From: Prevotellaceae bacterium
Lineage (GTDB): Bacteria > Bacteroidota > Bacteroidia > Bacteroidales > UBA932
Assembly: GCA_031258195.1 (NCBI GenBank)
Contig: JAIRNF010000005.1
Coordinates: 1-48,261, forward strand
Length of the DNA: 48,261 bases
Direction of reading: 5' to 3'
The notes under the pieces were generated by a model. The model was not told the DNA's origin, ran no database searches, and saw only the letters and a program-made list of their open reading frames with translations. The position numbers and the translations under genes were made by a program. Shown here piece after piece: positions 1 to 8,077 of the stretch; position 1 is the first letter of the stretch, and each line of letters begins with the position of its first letter.

Positions 1-156
1 GATTATTCGGTAGTTCTGGGACCGAACGTAACAGGAAGTACGGCTACCATAAAACGAAATGAGAATGGGGTTATTGTTCCAATACAAGTAAACGATAACT
101 ACGTTGTTCAGGGAGTCCGGCCGCTTATGATAATGATAACAGACATACTTCCTTAG
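1..156 (+). CDS. C-terminal end of an unrecognised protein (partial)
   Basis: An open frame runs from the first base to a TAG stop at 154-156, giving the last 51 residues of a protein that starts outside the window. The visible part is rich in Val, Ile and Asn and includes VVLGPNVTGSTATIKRN and ends MITDILP, which suggests beta-strands rather than a membrane domain. I do not recognise a family. The next gene is on the opposite strand, so the two converge across about 120 bases with no obvious strong terminator. Confidence 0.45.
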   Translation, partial: DYSVVLGPNVTGSTATIKRNENGVIVPIQVNDNYVVQGVRPLMIMITDILP

Positions 157-277
157 CAAATAAAGTTGCAATAGTCTTAAAGAGAGGCTGTCTAAAATAA
201 ATATTAGAAAAGTCCCTCCCCGGTTCTCTTTCAAAAAAGGAAATACTCTCTCACTTTAAAACGAGGTGAGATGAATT

Positions 278-856
278 CTAAAAATTCTCTGCTAGTATCT
301 CGAAGAATGCTTGTGGGTGCTCGCAAAGCGGGCAAACGTTAGGCGCCTTTTCTCCCTCAAGAGTATATCCGCATACACGGCACTTCCATTTTCCGCCGCC
401 TTCGCGCTTAAATACGATTTCTTTTTCAAGATTTTCTTTCAGCTTACGGTAGCGCTCTTCGTGACGCTTTTCTACGGTTGAAATAAGCTTGTACTTAGAT
501 GCGATTTTCTTAAAACCTTCCTCTTCGGCAATCCTGCCAAACTCGCTGTATAGTACATCCCATTCTTCTAGTTCGCCATCTGCTGCCATTTGTAAGTTTT
601 CGAGAGTTGTTCCTATATATCCAGCAGGATAGCTAGCTGTAATTTCAAGCGGTCCGCCTTCAAGAAATTCAAAGAATACTTGCGCATGTCTTTTTTCATC
701 AGACGTTGTTTCTTCAAATAAAGCGGCAATCTGTTCGTAGCCTTCCTTACGTGCTCGCTTTGCAAACATTGTATAACGTTGAAAAGCCTGCGACTCGCCC
801 GCAAACGACTTTAGCAGGTTTTGTTCCGTTCTAGTTCCTTTTACACTTTTTTCCAT
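278..856 (-). CDS. rbr: Rubrerythrin
   Basis: Cytoplasmic non-heme iron peroxidase that reduces hydrogen peroxide in anaerobes. The N-terminal 140 residues form the ferritin-like four-helix domain with di-iron ligand motifs (GESQAFQRY near the start, EEGF and EKRHEERY later). The C-terminus is a rubredoxin-like domain with two CxxC pairs (CRVCGY and CPLC) that binds one iron. The length of 192 residues is normal. I chose the ATG at 856 because the family begins close to this Met; an in-frame TTG lies three codons upstream. A possible -7 box (TACATTTG, 863-870 on the minus strand) sits only six bases before the ATG. Transcribed alone; intact. Confidence 0.95.
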   Translation of the reverse strand: MEKSVKGTRTEQNLLKSFAGESQAFQRYTMFAKRARKEGYEQIAALFEETTSDEKRHAQVFFEFLEGGPLEITASYPAGYIGTTLENLQMAADGELEEWDVLYSEFGRIAEEEGFKKIASKYKLISTVEKRHEERYRKLKENLEKEIVFKREGGGKWKCRVCGYTLEGEKAPNVCPLCEHPQAFFEILAENF

Positions 857-955
857 AGTTTTCAAATGTATTTATAGTTAATGAATTTTTCTGTCTAAAA
901 AAGGACGAAAACATATTTACGCCGCTTTTAAATCCGCTCTTTTCTGGATACCGCC

Positions 956-1402
956 TTAGCTATAAACCTGATAGTAGATTTTATACCCAAGCGGTCGAAT
1001 ACCATAACGGGTAAGCCTTGTACCGCCTCCCCTACCTTCGTTTTTAAGATCGAATACTGTACCACATTTGGGGCACTTAAGCTTAAGAACGCTTCCTTCG
1101 TCTATTCTTACAGCTGTTTTAAATCCTGTATCCTGCTCTAAAGGACAAGTAGCATCAAACGCCATAAATAAAGGTTCGTCAGTCATACTAAACTGGCAAA
1201 CAAATACTCCATTTCCGTTATATCCTTGCCTGCTGAACATCTTAATCCCGCCATAAGAAGCCAGCTCGCTATCGGTAGTATAAGGGTAAAAACGGAAATC
1301 AACCCTTACATAAGGAATCTTATTATCAACTTCGTCTTTATCGCAAGCAATAAAGGCACTAAACACAACAAGACAACATGCTATTTGAAGAATCTTCCCC
1401 AT
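956..1402 (-). CDS. Rieske-like lipoprotein lacking the usual histidine ligands
   Basis: A 148-residue secreted lipoprotein: hydrophobic signal ending in the lipobox-like FSAFIAC, followed by DKDE. The C-terminal half resembles a Rieske ferredoxin fold (a Cys-Pro segment, a spacer of about 25 residues, then CPKCGTVFDL). Canonical Rieske centres need CxH and CxxH; here the first His position is Leu and the second is Cys, leaving three Cys. Such small lipoproteins are common in Bacteroidales and their role is unknown. A possible -7 box TATATTTG lies at 1423-1430 on the minus strand, about 20 bases before the start. It may hold another metal centre, or only keep the fold. Confidence 0.7.
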   Translation of the reverse strand: MGKILQIACCLVVFSAFIACDKDEVDNKIPYVRVDFRFYPYTTDSELASYGGIKMFSRQGYNGNGVFVCQFSMTDEPLFMAFDATCPLEQDTGFKTAVRIDEGSVLKLKCPKCGTVFDLKNEGRGGGTRLTRYGIRPLGYKIYYQVYS

Positions 1403-1422
1403 ATTTTAATATTATTCTCTCA

Positions 1423-1430
1423 CAAATATA
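1423..1430 (-). promoter_or_regulatory. Candidate promoter -7 box for the Rieske-like lipoprotein gene
   Basis: TATATTTG on the minus strand matches the Bacteroidetes TAnnTTTG -7 consensus and lies about 20 bases upstream of the ATG at 1402. No convincing TTTG -33 element was seen at the right spacing. Confidence 0.4.
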
Positions 1431-1545
1431 TATATTTTCGCCCCAAGTTGGACATACTTAAGCTTATTGAAGCTAAATGGTTATTGACCGACCATTTTTT
1501 AGACTAAAGAACATATTTTTAGTAGAATCCAATTAAAAAATTTAC

Positions 1546-1596
1546 TACCTTTGTCCTATTCAGAGTTCCGATTCATGCCGTCGGGATTCTTTTTTA
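1546..1596 (+). promoter_or_regulatory. greA promoter -7 box and attenuator-like leader
   Basis: TACCTTTG at 1546-1553 matches the TAnnTTTG -7 consensus. Just downstream, the leader can fold with TTCCGA (1566-1571) against TCGGGA (1581-1586), followed by a U-rich tract at 1590-1596. This ends about 25 bases before the greA ATG, so it looks like a weak intrinsic terminator in the leader. The E. coli greA leader also terminates early to give a short RNA; the analogy here is inference. Confidence 0.45.
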
Positions 1597-1620
1597 TTGT
1601 TTATAGATAAAATTAAGGCT

Positions 1621-2091
1621 ATGAGTAAAGTAGTTTATATAACCGAATATGGTCTTCAGAAACTAAAAGCAGACCTCGAAAAGCTAAAGAGCGAACGCCC
1701 ACTTATATCTGCTCAAATAGCAGAAGCACGTGATAAGGGAGACTTATCGGAAAATGCAGAATACGATGCCGCCAAAGAAGCACAAGGGCTTCTAGAGATG
1801 CGAATCGCAAAACTGGAAGAAACTATCGCAAAGGCTCGCGTTATGGATGAGTCGAAAATAGATATTTCGCAAGTACAGATTTTGACCCGTGTTAAGCTGA
1901 AAAATGTAGGTACTAAAGCTATTATGGAATATCAGATAGTAGCCGAATCGGAAGCTAACTTTAAGGAAGGTCGCCTATCCGTTGGCACCCCTATTGCTCA
2001 GGCTCTACTAGGTAGAAAAGTAGGCGAAATAGTAGATGTAAAAATACCTTCCGGTACAATAAAGCTTGAGATTCTTGATATAACTTTATAA
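1621..2091 (+). CDS. greA: Transcription elongation factor GreA
   Basis: Cleavage factor that rescues backtracked RNA polymerase by stimulating cleavage of the 3' end of the transcript. The N-terminal coiled coil (about residues 1-75) carries the conserved acidic tip segment GDLSENAEYDAAKE. The C-terminal globular domain includes ESEAN and the typical VGTPIAQALLGRKVG motif. Length 156 residues, as expected. I start at the ATG at 1621 (MSKVVYITEYG) because it matches the family N-terminus; an in-frame upstream ATG at 1597 would add eight untypical residues. The HIT gene follows seven bases after the stop, so the two are probably co-transcribed. Confidence 0.96.
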   Translation: MSKVVYITEYGLQKLKADLEKLKSERPLISAQIAEARDKGDLSENAEYDAAKEAQGLLEMRIAKLEETIAKARVMDESKIDISQVQILTRVKLKNVGTKAIMEYQIVAESEANFKEGRLSVGTPIAQALLGRKVGEIVDVKIPSGTIKLEILDITL

Positions 2092-2098
2092 AATAACC

Positions 2099-2497
2099 AT
2101 GGCAACCATTTTCAGCAAAATAGCAAGCGGCGAGATTCCCAGCTACAAAGTGGCTGAGGACGCATACTACTATGCCTTTTTAGATATCAACCCTCTATGC
2201 GAAGGACATACCTTAGTTATACCTAAAGTAGAGGTAGATTATATTTTCGATCTTGATGAAAATACACTTTCAGGTTTAACTCTTTTTGCTCAGAAAATTG
2301 CGAAGGCTATTAAGAAATCTGTTGATTGTAAACGGGTAGCAATGGTTGTATTGGGTTTAGAAGTGCCCCACGCTCATATTCATTTAATACCACTAAACAG
2401 CGAAACCGATGTTGACTTTAAGCGTCCCAAGCTAAAACTGACTACAGAACAATTTCTTGACATTGCCGACCGTATTAAACAAAACTTTGAGGAATGA
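2099..2497 (+). CDS. HIT family nucleotide-binding hydrolase
   Basis: Small histidine-triad protein of the HINT type, usually a purine nucleoside phosphoramidase or a dinucleoside polyphosphate hydrolase. The catalytic triad appears as HAHIHLIPL near residue 105, preceded by the conserved N-terminal IFSKIASGEIPSYKV and CEGHTLVIPK. The usual Asn/Ser region before the triad reads VVLGLEVPH. Length 132 residues is normal. It follows greA by seven bases, and a clear intrinsic terminator closes the pair at 2521-2552. greA-HIT pairing is common in Bacteroidetes. Confidence 0.94.
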   Translation: MATIFSKIASGEIPSYKVAEDAYYYAFLDINPLCEGHTLVIPKVEVDYIFDLDENTLSGLTLFAQKIAKAIKKSVDCKRVAMVVLGLEVPHAHIHLIPLNSETDVDFKRPKLKLTTEQFLDIADRIKQNFEE

Positions 2498-2520
2498 ACT
2501 TTCTATAAGAGATTACTACA

Positions 2521-2552
2521 AACCGAGTGTTTAACAGTCGGTTTTTTATTTT
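2521..2552 (+). terminator. Intrinsic terminator after greA-HIT
   Basis: Stem AACCGA / TCGGTT (2521-2526 and 2538-2543), followed by a T-rich run. Confidence 0.8.
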
Positions 2553-2655
2553 CCGATGTTAAAATAAATTTTTTACTATAGAGTTTTTACTAACTTAACC
2601 ATCTTAATAGTAGGACAGGATATTTCTTATTATTCATCATTTAATTCCTACAGCT

Positions 2656-3906
2656 ATGAAGCCCAAATATCTACAATTCATTACAGCAGCATTGCTTCTT
2701 TTCGTTTCTATTATCCCGGCCAAAGCGCAAAATGGTTTAGACTACATAACAATAAGCGGCGAGGTAAGAGATGCTGATACCAACAAAAAGTTGGAAAATG
2801 TAATTATTGCTGTATCAAGCACTAATATTACAACAATAACTAATGCCGACGGTGTATTTTCTATTAAAGTAAAAAAATCTTTAGGGGCAACTAAGCTGGT
2901 TTTTTCCCATGTTGGATACATAAGCCAAGAGTTTGCAATTACCAATAACGATATGCGAAACGTAAAAATAACATTGCACTCTATAGAATATTCTATAGAG
3001 GGGGCAGTAGTTGGAACAGAAGCTTTAGCATTGGTAAAAAAAGCAATTGAAAGAATTGGGGATAACTATAGCCCAAAAACAAACATGCTTACAGGCTTTT
3101 ACCGAGAAACTATAAAGAAAAGGAACAGCTATATTAATATTTCAGAGGCAATAACATATTCTTACAAAACATCTTATTCACAAGAACGAGGTAACGATAG
3201 AGTTCAGATTTTTAAAGGGCGACAGCTGTTAAGCCCAAAAGCAAGTGACACATTAATAGTTAAACTGCAAGGAGGTCCAACTACTTCAGTGTACTTAGAT
3301 GCTGTAAGAACCTGGGATTTACTAACAGATCCGGGTGTACTATACCTCTATAAATTCTCTTTATCTGGCTCTGTAATGATCGATGGACGCCCTCACTACA
3401 TAGTAAACTTCCGTCCTCAGGTTATTGTCAGCTATGCTCTACTTTATGGCAAACTATATATTGACGAAGAAACACTTACTTTTACAAAAGTAGAGGCTAA
3501 CCTTAGCATGGATGATGAGAACAAAGCTACACAAGTTATGCTTAAAAAGAAGCCTTATGGACTACGCTTTAAACCCGAAGGTCTTTCGTACGAAGTAACA
3601 TATAAACGACAGGGACATGTGAGCTACCTTAACTATATGCGAACTGAGCTAACCTTTAAATGTGATTGGAAACGAAAGATTTTTAGATCAAACTATTTAA
3701 TTGTAGCAGAAATGGTAATAACCGACATAAATGATCAGGATGTAGAGAAAATACCGGCTAGGTTAGCCTTTAACGAAAAGCATTCGTTGTCTGATAAAGT
3801 TGCCAACTTCTATGATGAAAACTTTTGGGAAGATTTCAATATAATAGAGCCGACAGAATCGCTTGAGTCGGCAGTAAATAAGTTACGTAAAAAAGTTAAA
3901 CAGTAA
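2656..3906 (+). CDS. Carboxypeptidase-regulatory-like domain protein, secreted
   Basis: A 416-residue exported protein: N-terminal signal (FITAALLLFVSIIPAKAQ), then a beta-sandwich carboxypeptidase-regulatory-like domain (ISGEVRDADTNKKLENVIIAV...GVFSIKVKK) at about residues 30-110. The remainder, to about residue 395, has the look of the beta-rich region found in DUF5686-like Bacteroidetes envelope proteins, including DENFWEDFNIIEP near the end. No catalytic site is seen. It lies upstream of a sigma/anti-sigma pair. A decayed paralogue sits at 29133-30472. Probably a periplasmic or surface protein of unknown role. Confidence 0.75.
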   Translation: MKPKYLQFITAALLLFVSIIPAKAQNGLDYITISGEVRDADTNKKLENVIIAVSSTNITTITNADGVFSIKVKKSLGATKLVFSHVGYISQEFAITNNDMRNVKITLHSIEYSIEGAVVGTEALALVKKAIERIGDNYSPKTNMLTGFYRETIKKRNSYINISEAITYSYKTSYSQERGNDRVQIFKGRQLLSPKASDTLIVKLQGGPTTSVYLDAVRTWDLLTDPGVLYLYKFSLSGSVMIDGRPHYIVNFRPQVIVSYALLYGKLYIDEETLTFTKVEANLSMDDENKATQVMLKKKPYGLRFKPEGLSYEVTYKRQGHVSYLNYMRTELTFKCDWKRKIFRSNYLIVAEMVITDINDQDVEKIPARLAFNEKHSLSDKVANFYDENFWEDFNIIEPTESLESAVNKLRKKVKQ

Positions 3907-3925
3907 GAATATACATAGCAGCGCT

Positions 3926-4476
3926 ATGATCAACGATAGGTTTACTGTAAAAAAATAAAAGAAGGAGATATTAAAGCGTTCGAGGATATCTTTCGCCAGT
4001 ACTATCTCCCTCTTTATTATTTTTCGCTCAGCATAATCCAGAAACAAGACGTTGCAGAAGAAATTGTTCAGGATCTATTTTATTATTGGTGGAAGGAACG
4101 AGAGAACATTCAGATACACTATTCAATCAAAAATTATTTATACAAAACTGTTCAGAACAAGTCTTTCCAGCACATTGAACATTGCAATGTTCGAGAAAAA
4201 TATCGTCAATATACCTTATCATCAATTCAAACAGAGCAAGATACCCCCCCCCAAGAAGAGCTGGAACAAAAAGAATTGCAAAATATACTAACCTATACAT
4301 TAGAAAAGCTACCCGAACGTCGTTATATAATCTTTAAGATGCATCGATACGAGGGGAAAAAATATAAAGAAATAGCGGAGATATTATCTCTGTCTATCAA
4401 AACCGTTGAGGCAGAAATGACAAAAACGTATAAAACTTTACGAGAAGAGTTAGAAAAGTATAACCGAACATTATAG
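3926..4476 (+). pseudogene. FecI-like ECF sigma factor with a frameshift in a poly-A tract
   Basis: ATG at 3926 begins MINDRFTVKK, then the frame stops. One extra A in the run of seven at 3949-3955 would restore a continuous 183-residue ECF sigma factor. Region 2 is visible (DIKAFEDIFRQYYLPLYYF, VAEEIVQDLFYYWW), and so is the region 4 helix-turn-helix (YKEIAEILSLSIKTVEAEM). A run of nine C lies in frame at 4243-4251, in the linker between the two regions. fecR follows six bases after the stop. FecI-type factors direct RNA polymerase to TonB-receptor operons in response to outer-membrane signals. Whether this is mutation, sequencing error or slippage cannot be decided from sequence. Confidence 0.8.
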
Positions 4477-4482
4477 AATAGC

Positions 4483-4863
4483 GTGAAACAGAAAAACGAA
4501 ATAGTAGATGAGACATGGCAAAAGCTCTATCGCCGTATAGAGCAAGATGGGCTATTAAGTAGCAAACCATATAAAAAGACTTTAAGTCGTAAACGTCAAA
4601 TTGTATGGCGGAGTACAGCGGCAGCTATTGCCATATGCATCGGTGTAGCTACAACATTTTTTATGATACAGCCGGATAGTACAGGACTATTAGCAATATA
4701 TAACGAAAAAGATGCTCCGACACTTGCTACCACATTAGAAGATGGTTCTATTATTTTTCTTGACGAGCAAGCTTCTATACAGTATCCGCCTCATTTTGCA
4801 GAAGATAAACGAGAAGTTATACTTCAGGGGAATGCTTTTTTTAATGTGCGACAAAAAGAAAAA
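4483..4863 (+). pseudogene. FecR-like anti-sigma factor, 3'-truncated
   Basis: Starts at a GTG six bases after the sigma gene. About 127 residues remain: a cytoplasmic N-terminus, one membrane segment (AAIAICIGVATTFFMI, near residues 47-62), and the first part of the periplasmic FecR domain (LEDGSIIFLDEQASIQYP, then GNAFFNVRQKEK). A FecR protein should continue for about 180 more residues. Instead, at about 4864-4872, the frame runs directly into a DNA methylase sequence, creating a chimeric open frame to 5232. The missing FecR C-terminus was not found in the window. Without its C-terminal domain it could not receive the TonB-receptor signal. Confidence 0.8.
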
Positions 4864-5455
4864 TGTCCAATAAAAATATGCGATCCAGCTGTAGGGTCCG
4901 GTCACTTTTTAGTCTCTGCACTCAATGAAATGATTTCTTCTAAGTGTGAGTTAGGTATATTAATTGATAAAAATGGGAAACGCCTCAGAGATTATAAAAT
5001 ATCTGTTGAAAATGACGAGTTGATTGTTAGTGACAATGAATTTAGCATATTCAAGTATATTCCGCATAATCATGATAGCCAAAGAGTTCAAGAAACATTA
5101 TTTCATGAAAAACAGATAATTATCGAGAACTGTTTATTTGGAGTAGATATAAATCCGAATTCGGTAAAAATATGTCAACTTAGGCTCTGGGTAGAGCTCC
5201 TAAAACATACTTATTATAGGATCGGATACTAATGGGCTGGAAACTCTTCCTAGTATTGATATTAATATTAAGTGAGGAAACTCACCTATTAGTCGTTTTT
5301 CGCTGGAAGAAGATTTAAAGCCTATCATAAAAGGGCTAAATATTTCTATATCAGAATATAAAGATGCGGTAAGTCAATACAGAAATGCTCACAATAAAGA
5401 AGATAAAAAGCGATTAGAGGCATTTATTTTTGAAATTAAATCAAATCTTAAAATA
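4864..5455 (+). pseudogene. Type IIG (Eco57I-like) restriction-methylase, fragment 1
   Basis: Begins at the S-adenosylmethionine-binding motif I of an N6-adenine methylase (ICDPAVGSGHFLVSALNEM), fused in frame to truncated fecR, and continues with FGVDINPNSVKICQLRLWVELL. An extra base near 5225 shifts the frame and a TGA at 5273-5275 interrupts it; reading through gives LPSIDINIK and ISRFSLEEDLKP, then EIKSNLK at the end. The N-terminal nuclease part is absent. The protein resumes at 10539 in fragment 2 with almost no loss, so one gene was split by the block 5456-10541. Both sides of the split carry TAAAATA (5449-5455 and 10535-10541). Confidence 0.85.
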
Positions 5456-5456
5456 A

Positions 5457-5488
5457 AAGTCTGATAGAACAGCCGCTCTATCAGACTT
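5457..5488 (-). terminator. Intrinsic terminator of the glutamine synthetase gene
   Basis: Perfect 12 bp stem (AAGTCTGATAGA / TCTATCAGACTT) with an 8-base loop. On the minus strand it is followed by a T-rich stretch, as expected for termination of the gene at 5520-7721. It directly abuts the broken methylase fragment. Confidence 0.85.
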
Positions 5489-5519
5489 AGCTTAAAATAA
5501 AATTTGGCTATTCTAGCTA

Positions 5520-7721
5520 TTAATGAAGAAACAGTATCTCGCGATATTTTGGCAGGGGCCAAAGCGAATCATCAACAATACGCTCTAGCTTATCGATATG
5601 ATAACGAATACTATCGAGGTATGGAAAGATATTATTCCAATATACTTTTGCTCTTTTTTCTATATCTTCTATCAGGTTAGCCTTTTTTCGCTCATCAACC
5701 ATTTCGTAAACTTTTTCGCGCAAATCTTTAATATGCCTTGATATCCGCTTTAATGTCCGAAGCTGAGGTTGGGCAAACTCTTTAAACTCTTCTGATGTAT
5801 ATATTTCTTTCAACCCCTTAATGTTTTCGATCAGTAAATTCTGGTAACGAATAGCCGTAGGAATGATATGGTTTAGCGCCATATCTCCAAGTACACGCTG
5901 CTCTATCTGTAGCTTCTTTACCAGAGTTTCGTTACGAATTTCAAAGCGAGCGTCAAGCTCTATATTTGATAGTACCCCTGTTTCGTTAAACATCTTTTGC
6001 GATTCGGGTAGCAAAAACGCTTTAAACGATTCGGGTATATCGTTAATTTCTCTGAGCCCTCTGCGTTTCGCCTCTTCGTGCCATTCTTCGCTGTAACCGT
6101 TACCTTCGAAACGGATAGGCTTCGATTCGATTATATAGCTACGAAGCACTTGAAAGATTGCTTCGTCTTTCTTTACACCATCTGTTATCAGCTTATCGAC
6201 ATCATTTTTAAAACGTACCAGCTGTTCGGCTACCGCAGCATTAATAATAAGCACGGGAGACGCCGGATTACAAGATGAACCTACAGCCCTAAATTCGAAC
6301 CTGTTTCCTGTAAAAGCAAAAGGCGATGTTCGGTTACGGTCGGTATTATCGGGCAAAATTTCGGGAATTTTACCAACCACATCCAGCTTAAGCTCCGTTT
6401 TTTCATCGGGAGTCATTTTCTTTTCGCTCACACGTTCCTCCAAAGAGTCGAGAACGCCCGACAGCGTTTGCCCTAAGAATACCGACAACATGCTGGGTGG
6501 CGCTTCATGCCCTCCCAGACGGTATGAATTGGAAAGGTTGGCAACGCTAGCCATCATTAGGTATCCGTGGTTATGTGCGGCACAGATGGTGTTGATAAAA
6601 AATGTGAGGAACTGCAAATTATTGCGAGGTGTTTTACCCGGCGACAGAAGATTTTTTCCTGTATTTGTACGTAACGACCAGTTACAATGCTTACCCGAAC
6701 CGTTTACTCCGGCAAATGGTTTTTCGTGAAAAAGCACTTTCAGTCTATGGCGCTTAGCAATACGTTTCATTAACGACATTACCAATAGGTTATGATCTAC
6801 CGCCAAATTTGCCTCTTCAAACGAAGACGCAAACTCAAACTGATGCGGCGCCACCTCGTTATGTCTTGTTTTAATAGGAATTCCCAACTTATATGACTCG
6901 GTTTCAAAATCTTTCATAAATGCCGATACTCTCATGGGGATAGCGCCAAAGTAATGATCGTCCAGCTGCTGGTCTTTTGCTGATGTATGCCCCATAAGCG
7001 TGCGCCCTGTAAGCATAAGGTCAGGACGAGCGTTAAACATAGCATCGTCAACAACAAAATACTCCTGTTCAACACCTAACGTAGGATATACTTTAGTAAC
7101 CTCTTTATCAAAATATTGGCAAACCTCCGTAGCCGCTTTATCAATTACCTGCTGCGATTTTAAAAGCGGAGTTTTTAAATCTAAGGCTTCGCCTGTATAT
7201 GAAACAAAAACGGTAGGGATACAAAGCGTTCCATCTACAATAAATATCGGCGATGATGGATCCCACGCGGTATAGCCTCTAGCCTCGAAAGTATTACGCA
7301 ACCCGCCGCTGGGGAAACTTGACGCATCGGGCTCTTGCTGCACCAGCAGCTCTCCTTTAAAATTCTCTACAAGCTTGCTATCTTTGGTAGGTTCGAAAAA
7401 AGCGTCGTGTTTTTCTGCGGTAGCGTCATTTAGCGGATGAAACCAATGCGCGTAGTGGGTCGCTCCACGCTCAATAGCCCATGTCTTCATCCCTGCCGCA
7501 ATCTGATCTGCCACTTTACGATCTATCTTTTTTCCTTCGTCGATAGCTGCGGCTACAGCCTCAAAAGCCCCTGCTGTGAAATAGGCGCGCATCTTTTCGC
7601 GGTCGAAAACGTTAATCGCAAAGTAATCAGTCACTTTACCCTCTTCCTGATAAAAACGTTCTACCTTACGGTGTCCCAGCTCTTTTAAAGCATTAAAACG
7701 TAAAACTGCATAATCTTTCAT
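5520..7721 (-). CDS. glnN: Type III glutamine synthetase (GSIII)
   Basis: Makes glutamine from glutamate, ammonia and ATP; the long GSIII form is typical of Bacteroidetes. Length 733 residues from the ATG at 7721 (MKDYAVLRFNALKELG), compared with about 730 for the family. Seen motifs include HYAHWFHPLNDATAEKHDAF and SSFPSGGLRNTFEARGYTAWD in the N-terminal half, the active-site region RHNEVAPHQFEFA, and GVNGSGKHCNWSLR. An in-frame upstream Met would add about 11 residues and overlap the promoter, so I rejected it. A -7 box and a palindrome at the -33 position precede it. Monocistronic with its own terminator. Intact, despite sitting inside a split restriction gene. Confidence 0.97.
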   Translation of the reverse strand: MKDYAVLRFNALKELGHRKVERFYQEEGKVTDYFAINVFDREKMRAYFTAGAFEAVAAAIDEGKKIDRKVADQIAAGMKTWAIERGATHYAHWFHPLNDATAEKHDAFFEPTKDSKLVENFKGELLVQQEPDASSFPSGGLRNTFEARGYTAWDPSSPIFIVDGTLCIPTVFVSYTGEALDLKTPLLKSQQVIDKAATEVCQYFDKEVTKVYPTLGVEQEYFVVDDAMFNARPDLMLTGRTLMGHTSAKDQQLDDHYFGAIPMRVSAFMKDFETESYKLGIPIKTRHNEVAPHQFEFASSFEEANLAVDHNLLVMSLMKRIAKRHRLKVLFHEKPFAGVNGSGKHCNWSLRTNTGKNLLSPGKTPRNNLQFLTFFINTICAAHNHGYLMMASVANLSNSYRLGGHEAPPSMLSVFLGQTLSGVLDSLEERVSEKKMTPDEKTELKLDVVGKIPEILPDNTDRNRTSPFAFTGNRFEFRAVGSSCNPASPVLIINAAVAEQLVRFKNDVDKLITDGVKKDEAIFQVLRSYIIESKPIRFEGNGYSEEWHEEAKRRGLREINDIPESFKAFLLPESQKMFNETGVLSNIELDARFEIRNETLVKKLQIEQRVLGDMALNHIIPTAIRYQNLLIENIKGLKEIYTSEEFKEFAQPQLRTLKRISRHIKDLREKVYEMVDERKKANLIEDIEKRAKVYWNNIFPYLDSIRYHIDKLERIVDDSLWPLPKYREILFLH

Positions 7722-7751
7722 TGTGGATGGTTTTAAATTAGGAATTTGCCA

Positions 7752-7794
7752 CAAAAATATACATTATTTTATCAATACCCCTAAAATTTAGGGG
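7752..7794 (-). promoter_or_regulatory. glnN promoter with a palindrome over the -33 region
   Basis: On the minus strand, TATTTTTG (7752-7759) fits the TAnnTTTG -7 box. About 20 bases further upstream lies the palindrome CCCCTAAAATTTAGGGG (7778-7794), with 8 bp arms around one central base, covering where a -33 element would be. The position suggests an operator for a dimeric regulator. The regulator is unknown. Confidence 0.5.
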
Positions 7795-8077
7795 GAAATC
7801 GATATTTTTTATACGGTTTATTTCAACGACATAAAGTTTAATCAGGGGGCGTCATTATAAAAGCATAATAATTGAGAAAATAGGTAGAGTAGTCGATTGA
7901 AAAATCATCATCATTGACTATCAAATTAAAGATGTGGTTATCAGCTATATAAATATTATATAGCTCTAAGATTACTAAATAGTAACTCTAAAGATATATA
8001 ACGAAAATCGAAAATTTTGGGATAAAACAACAATGGTTAACTTTGTTCTAAAGAAATTATCTGCGGGATTACAGAAC
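7795..8077. other. Intergenic region with an orphan rightward promoter
   Basis: No coding frame was seen. A rightward TTTG (8016-8019) and TAACTTTG (8038-8045), spaced by 18 bases, match the Bacteroidetes -33/-7 pattern. They point into the 3' end of the minus-strand arfB gene, so they could drive an antisense or small RNA, or be a relic. Confidence 0.35.

Noticed and set aside
4843-5232. A genuine FecR-methylase fusion protein
   Set aside because: Both halves are truncated at the joint, and the methylase continues after a frameshift and a stop; it is a rearrangement product.
5273-5275. TGA read as tryptophan or another residue (alternative code)
   Set aside because: Intact genes in the window do not use TGA internally and prfA is normal; the methylase carries other lesions, so a nonsense mutation is simpler.
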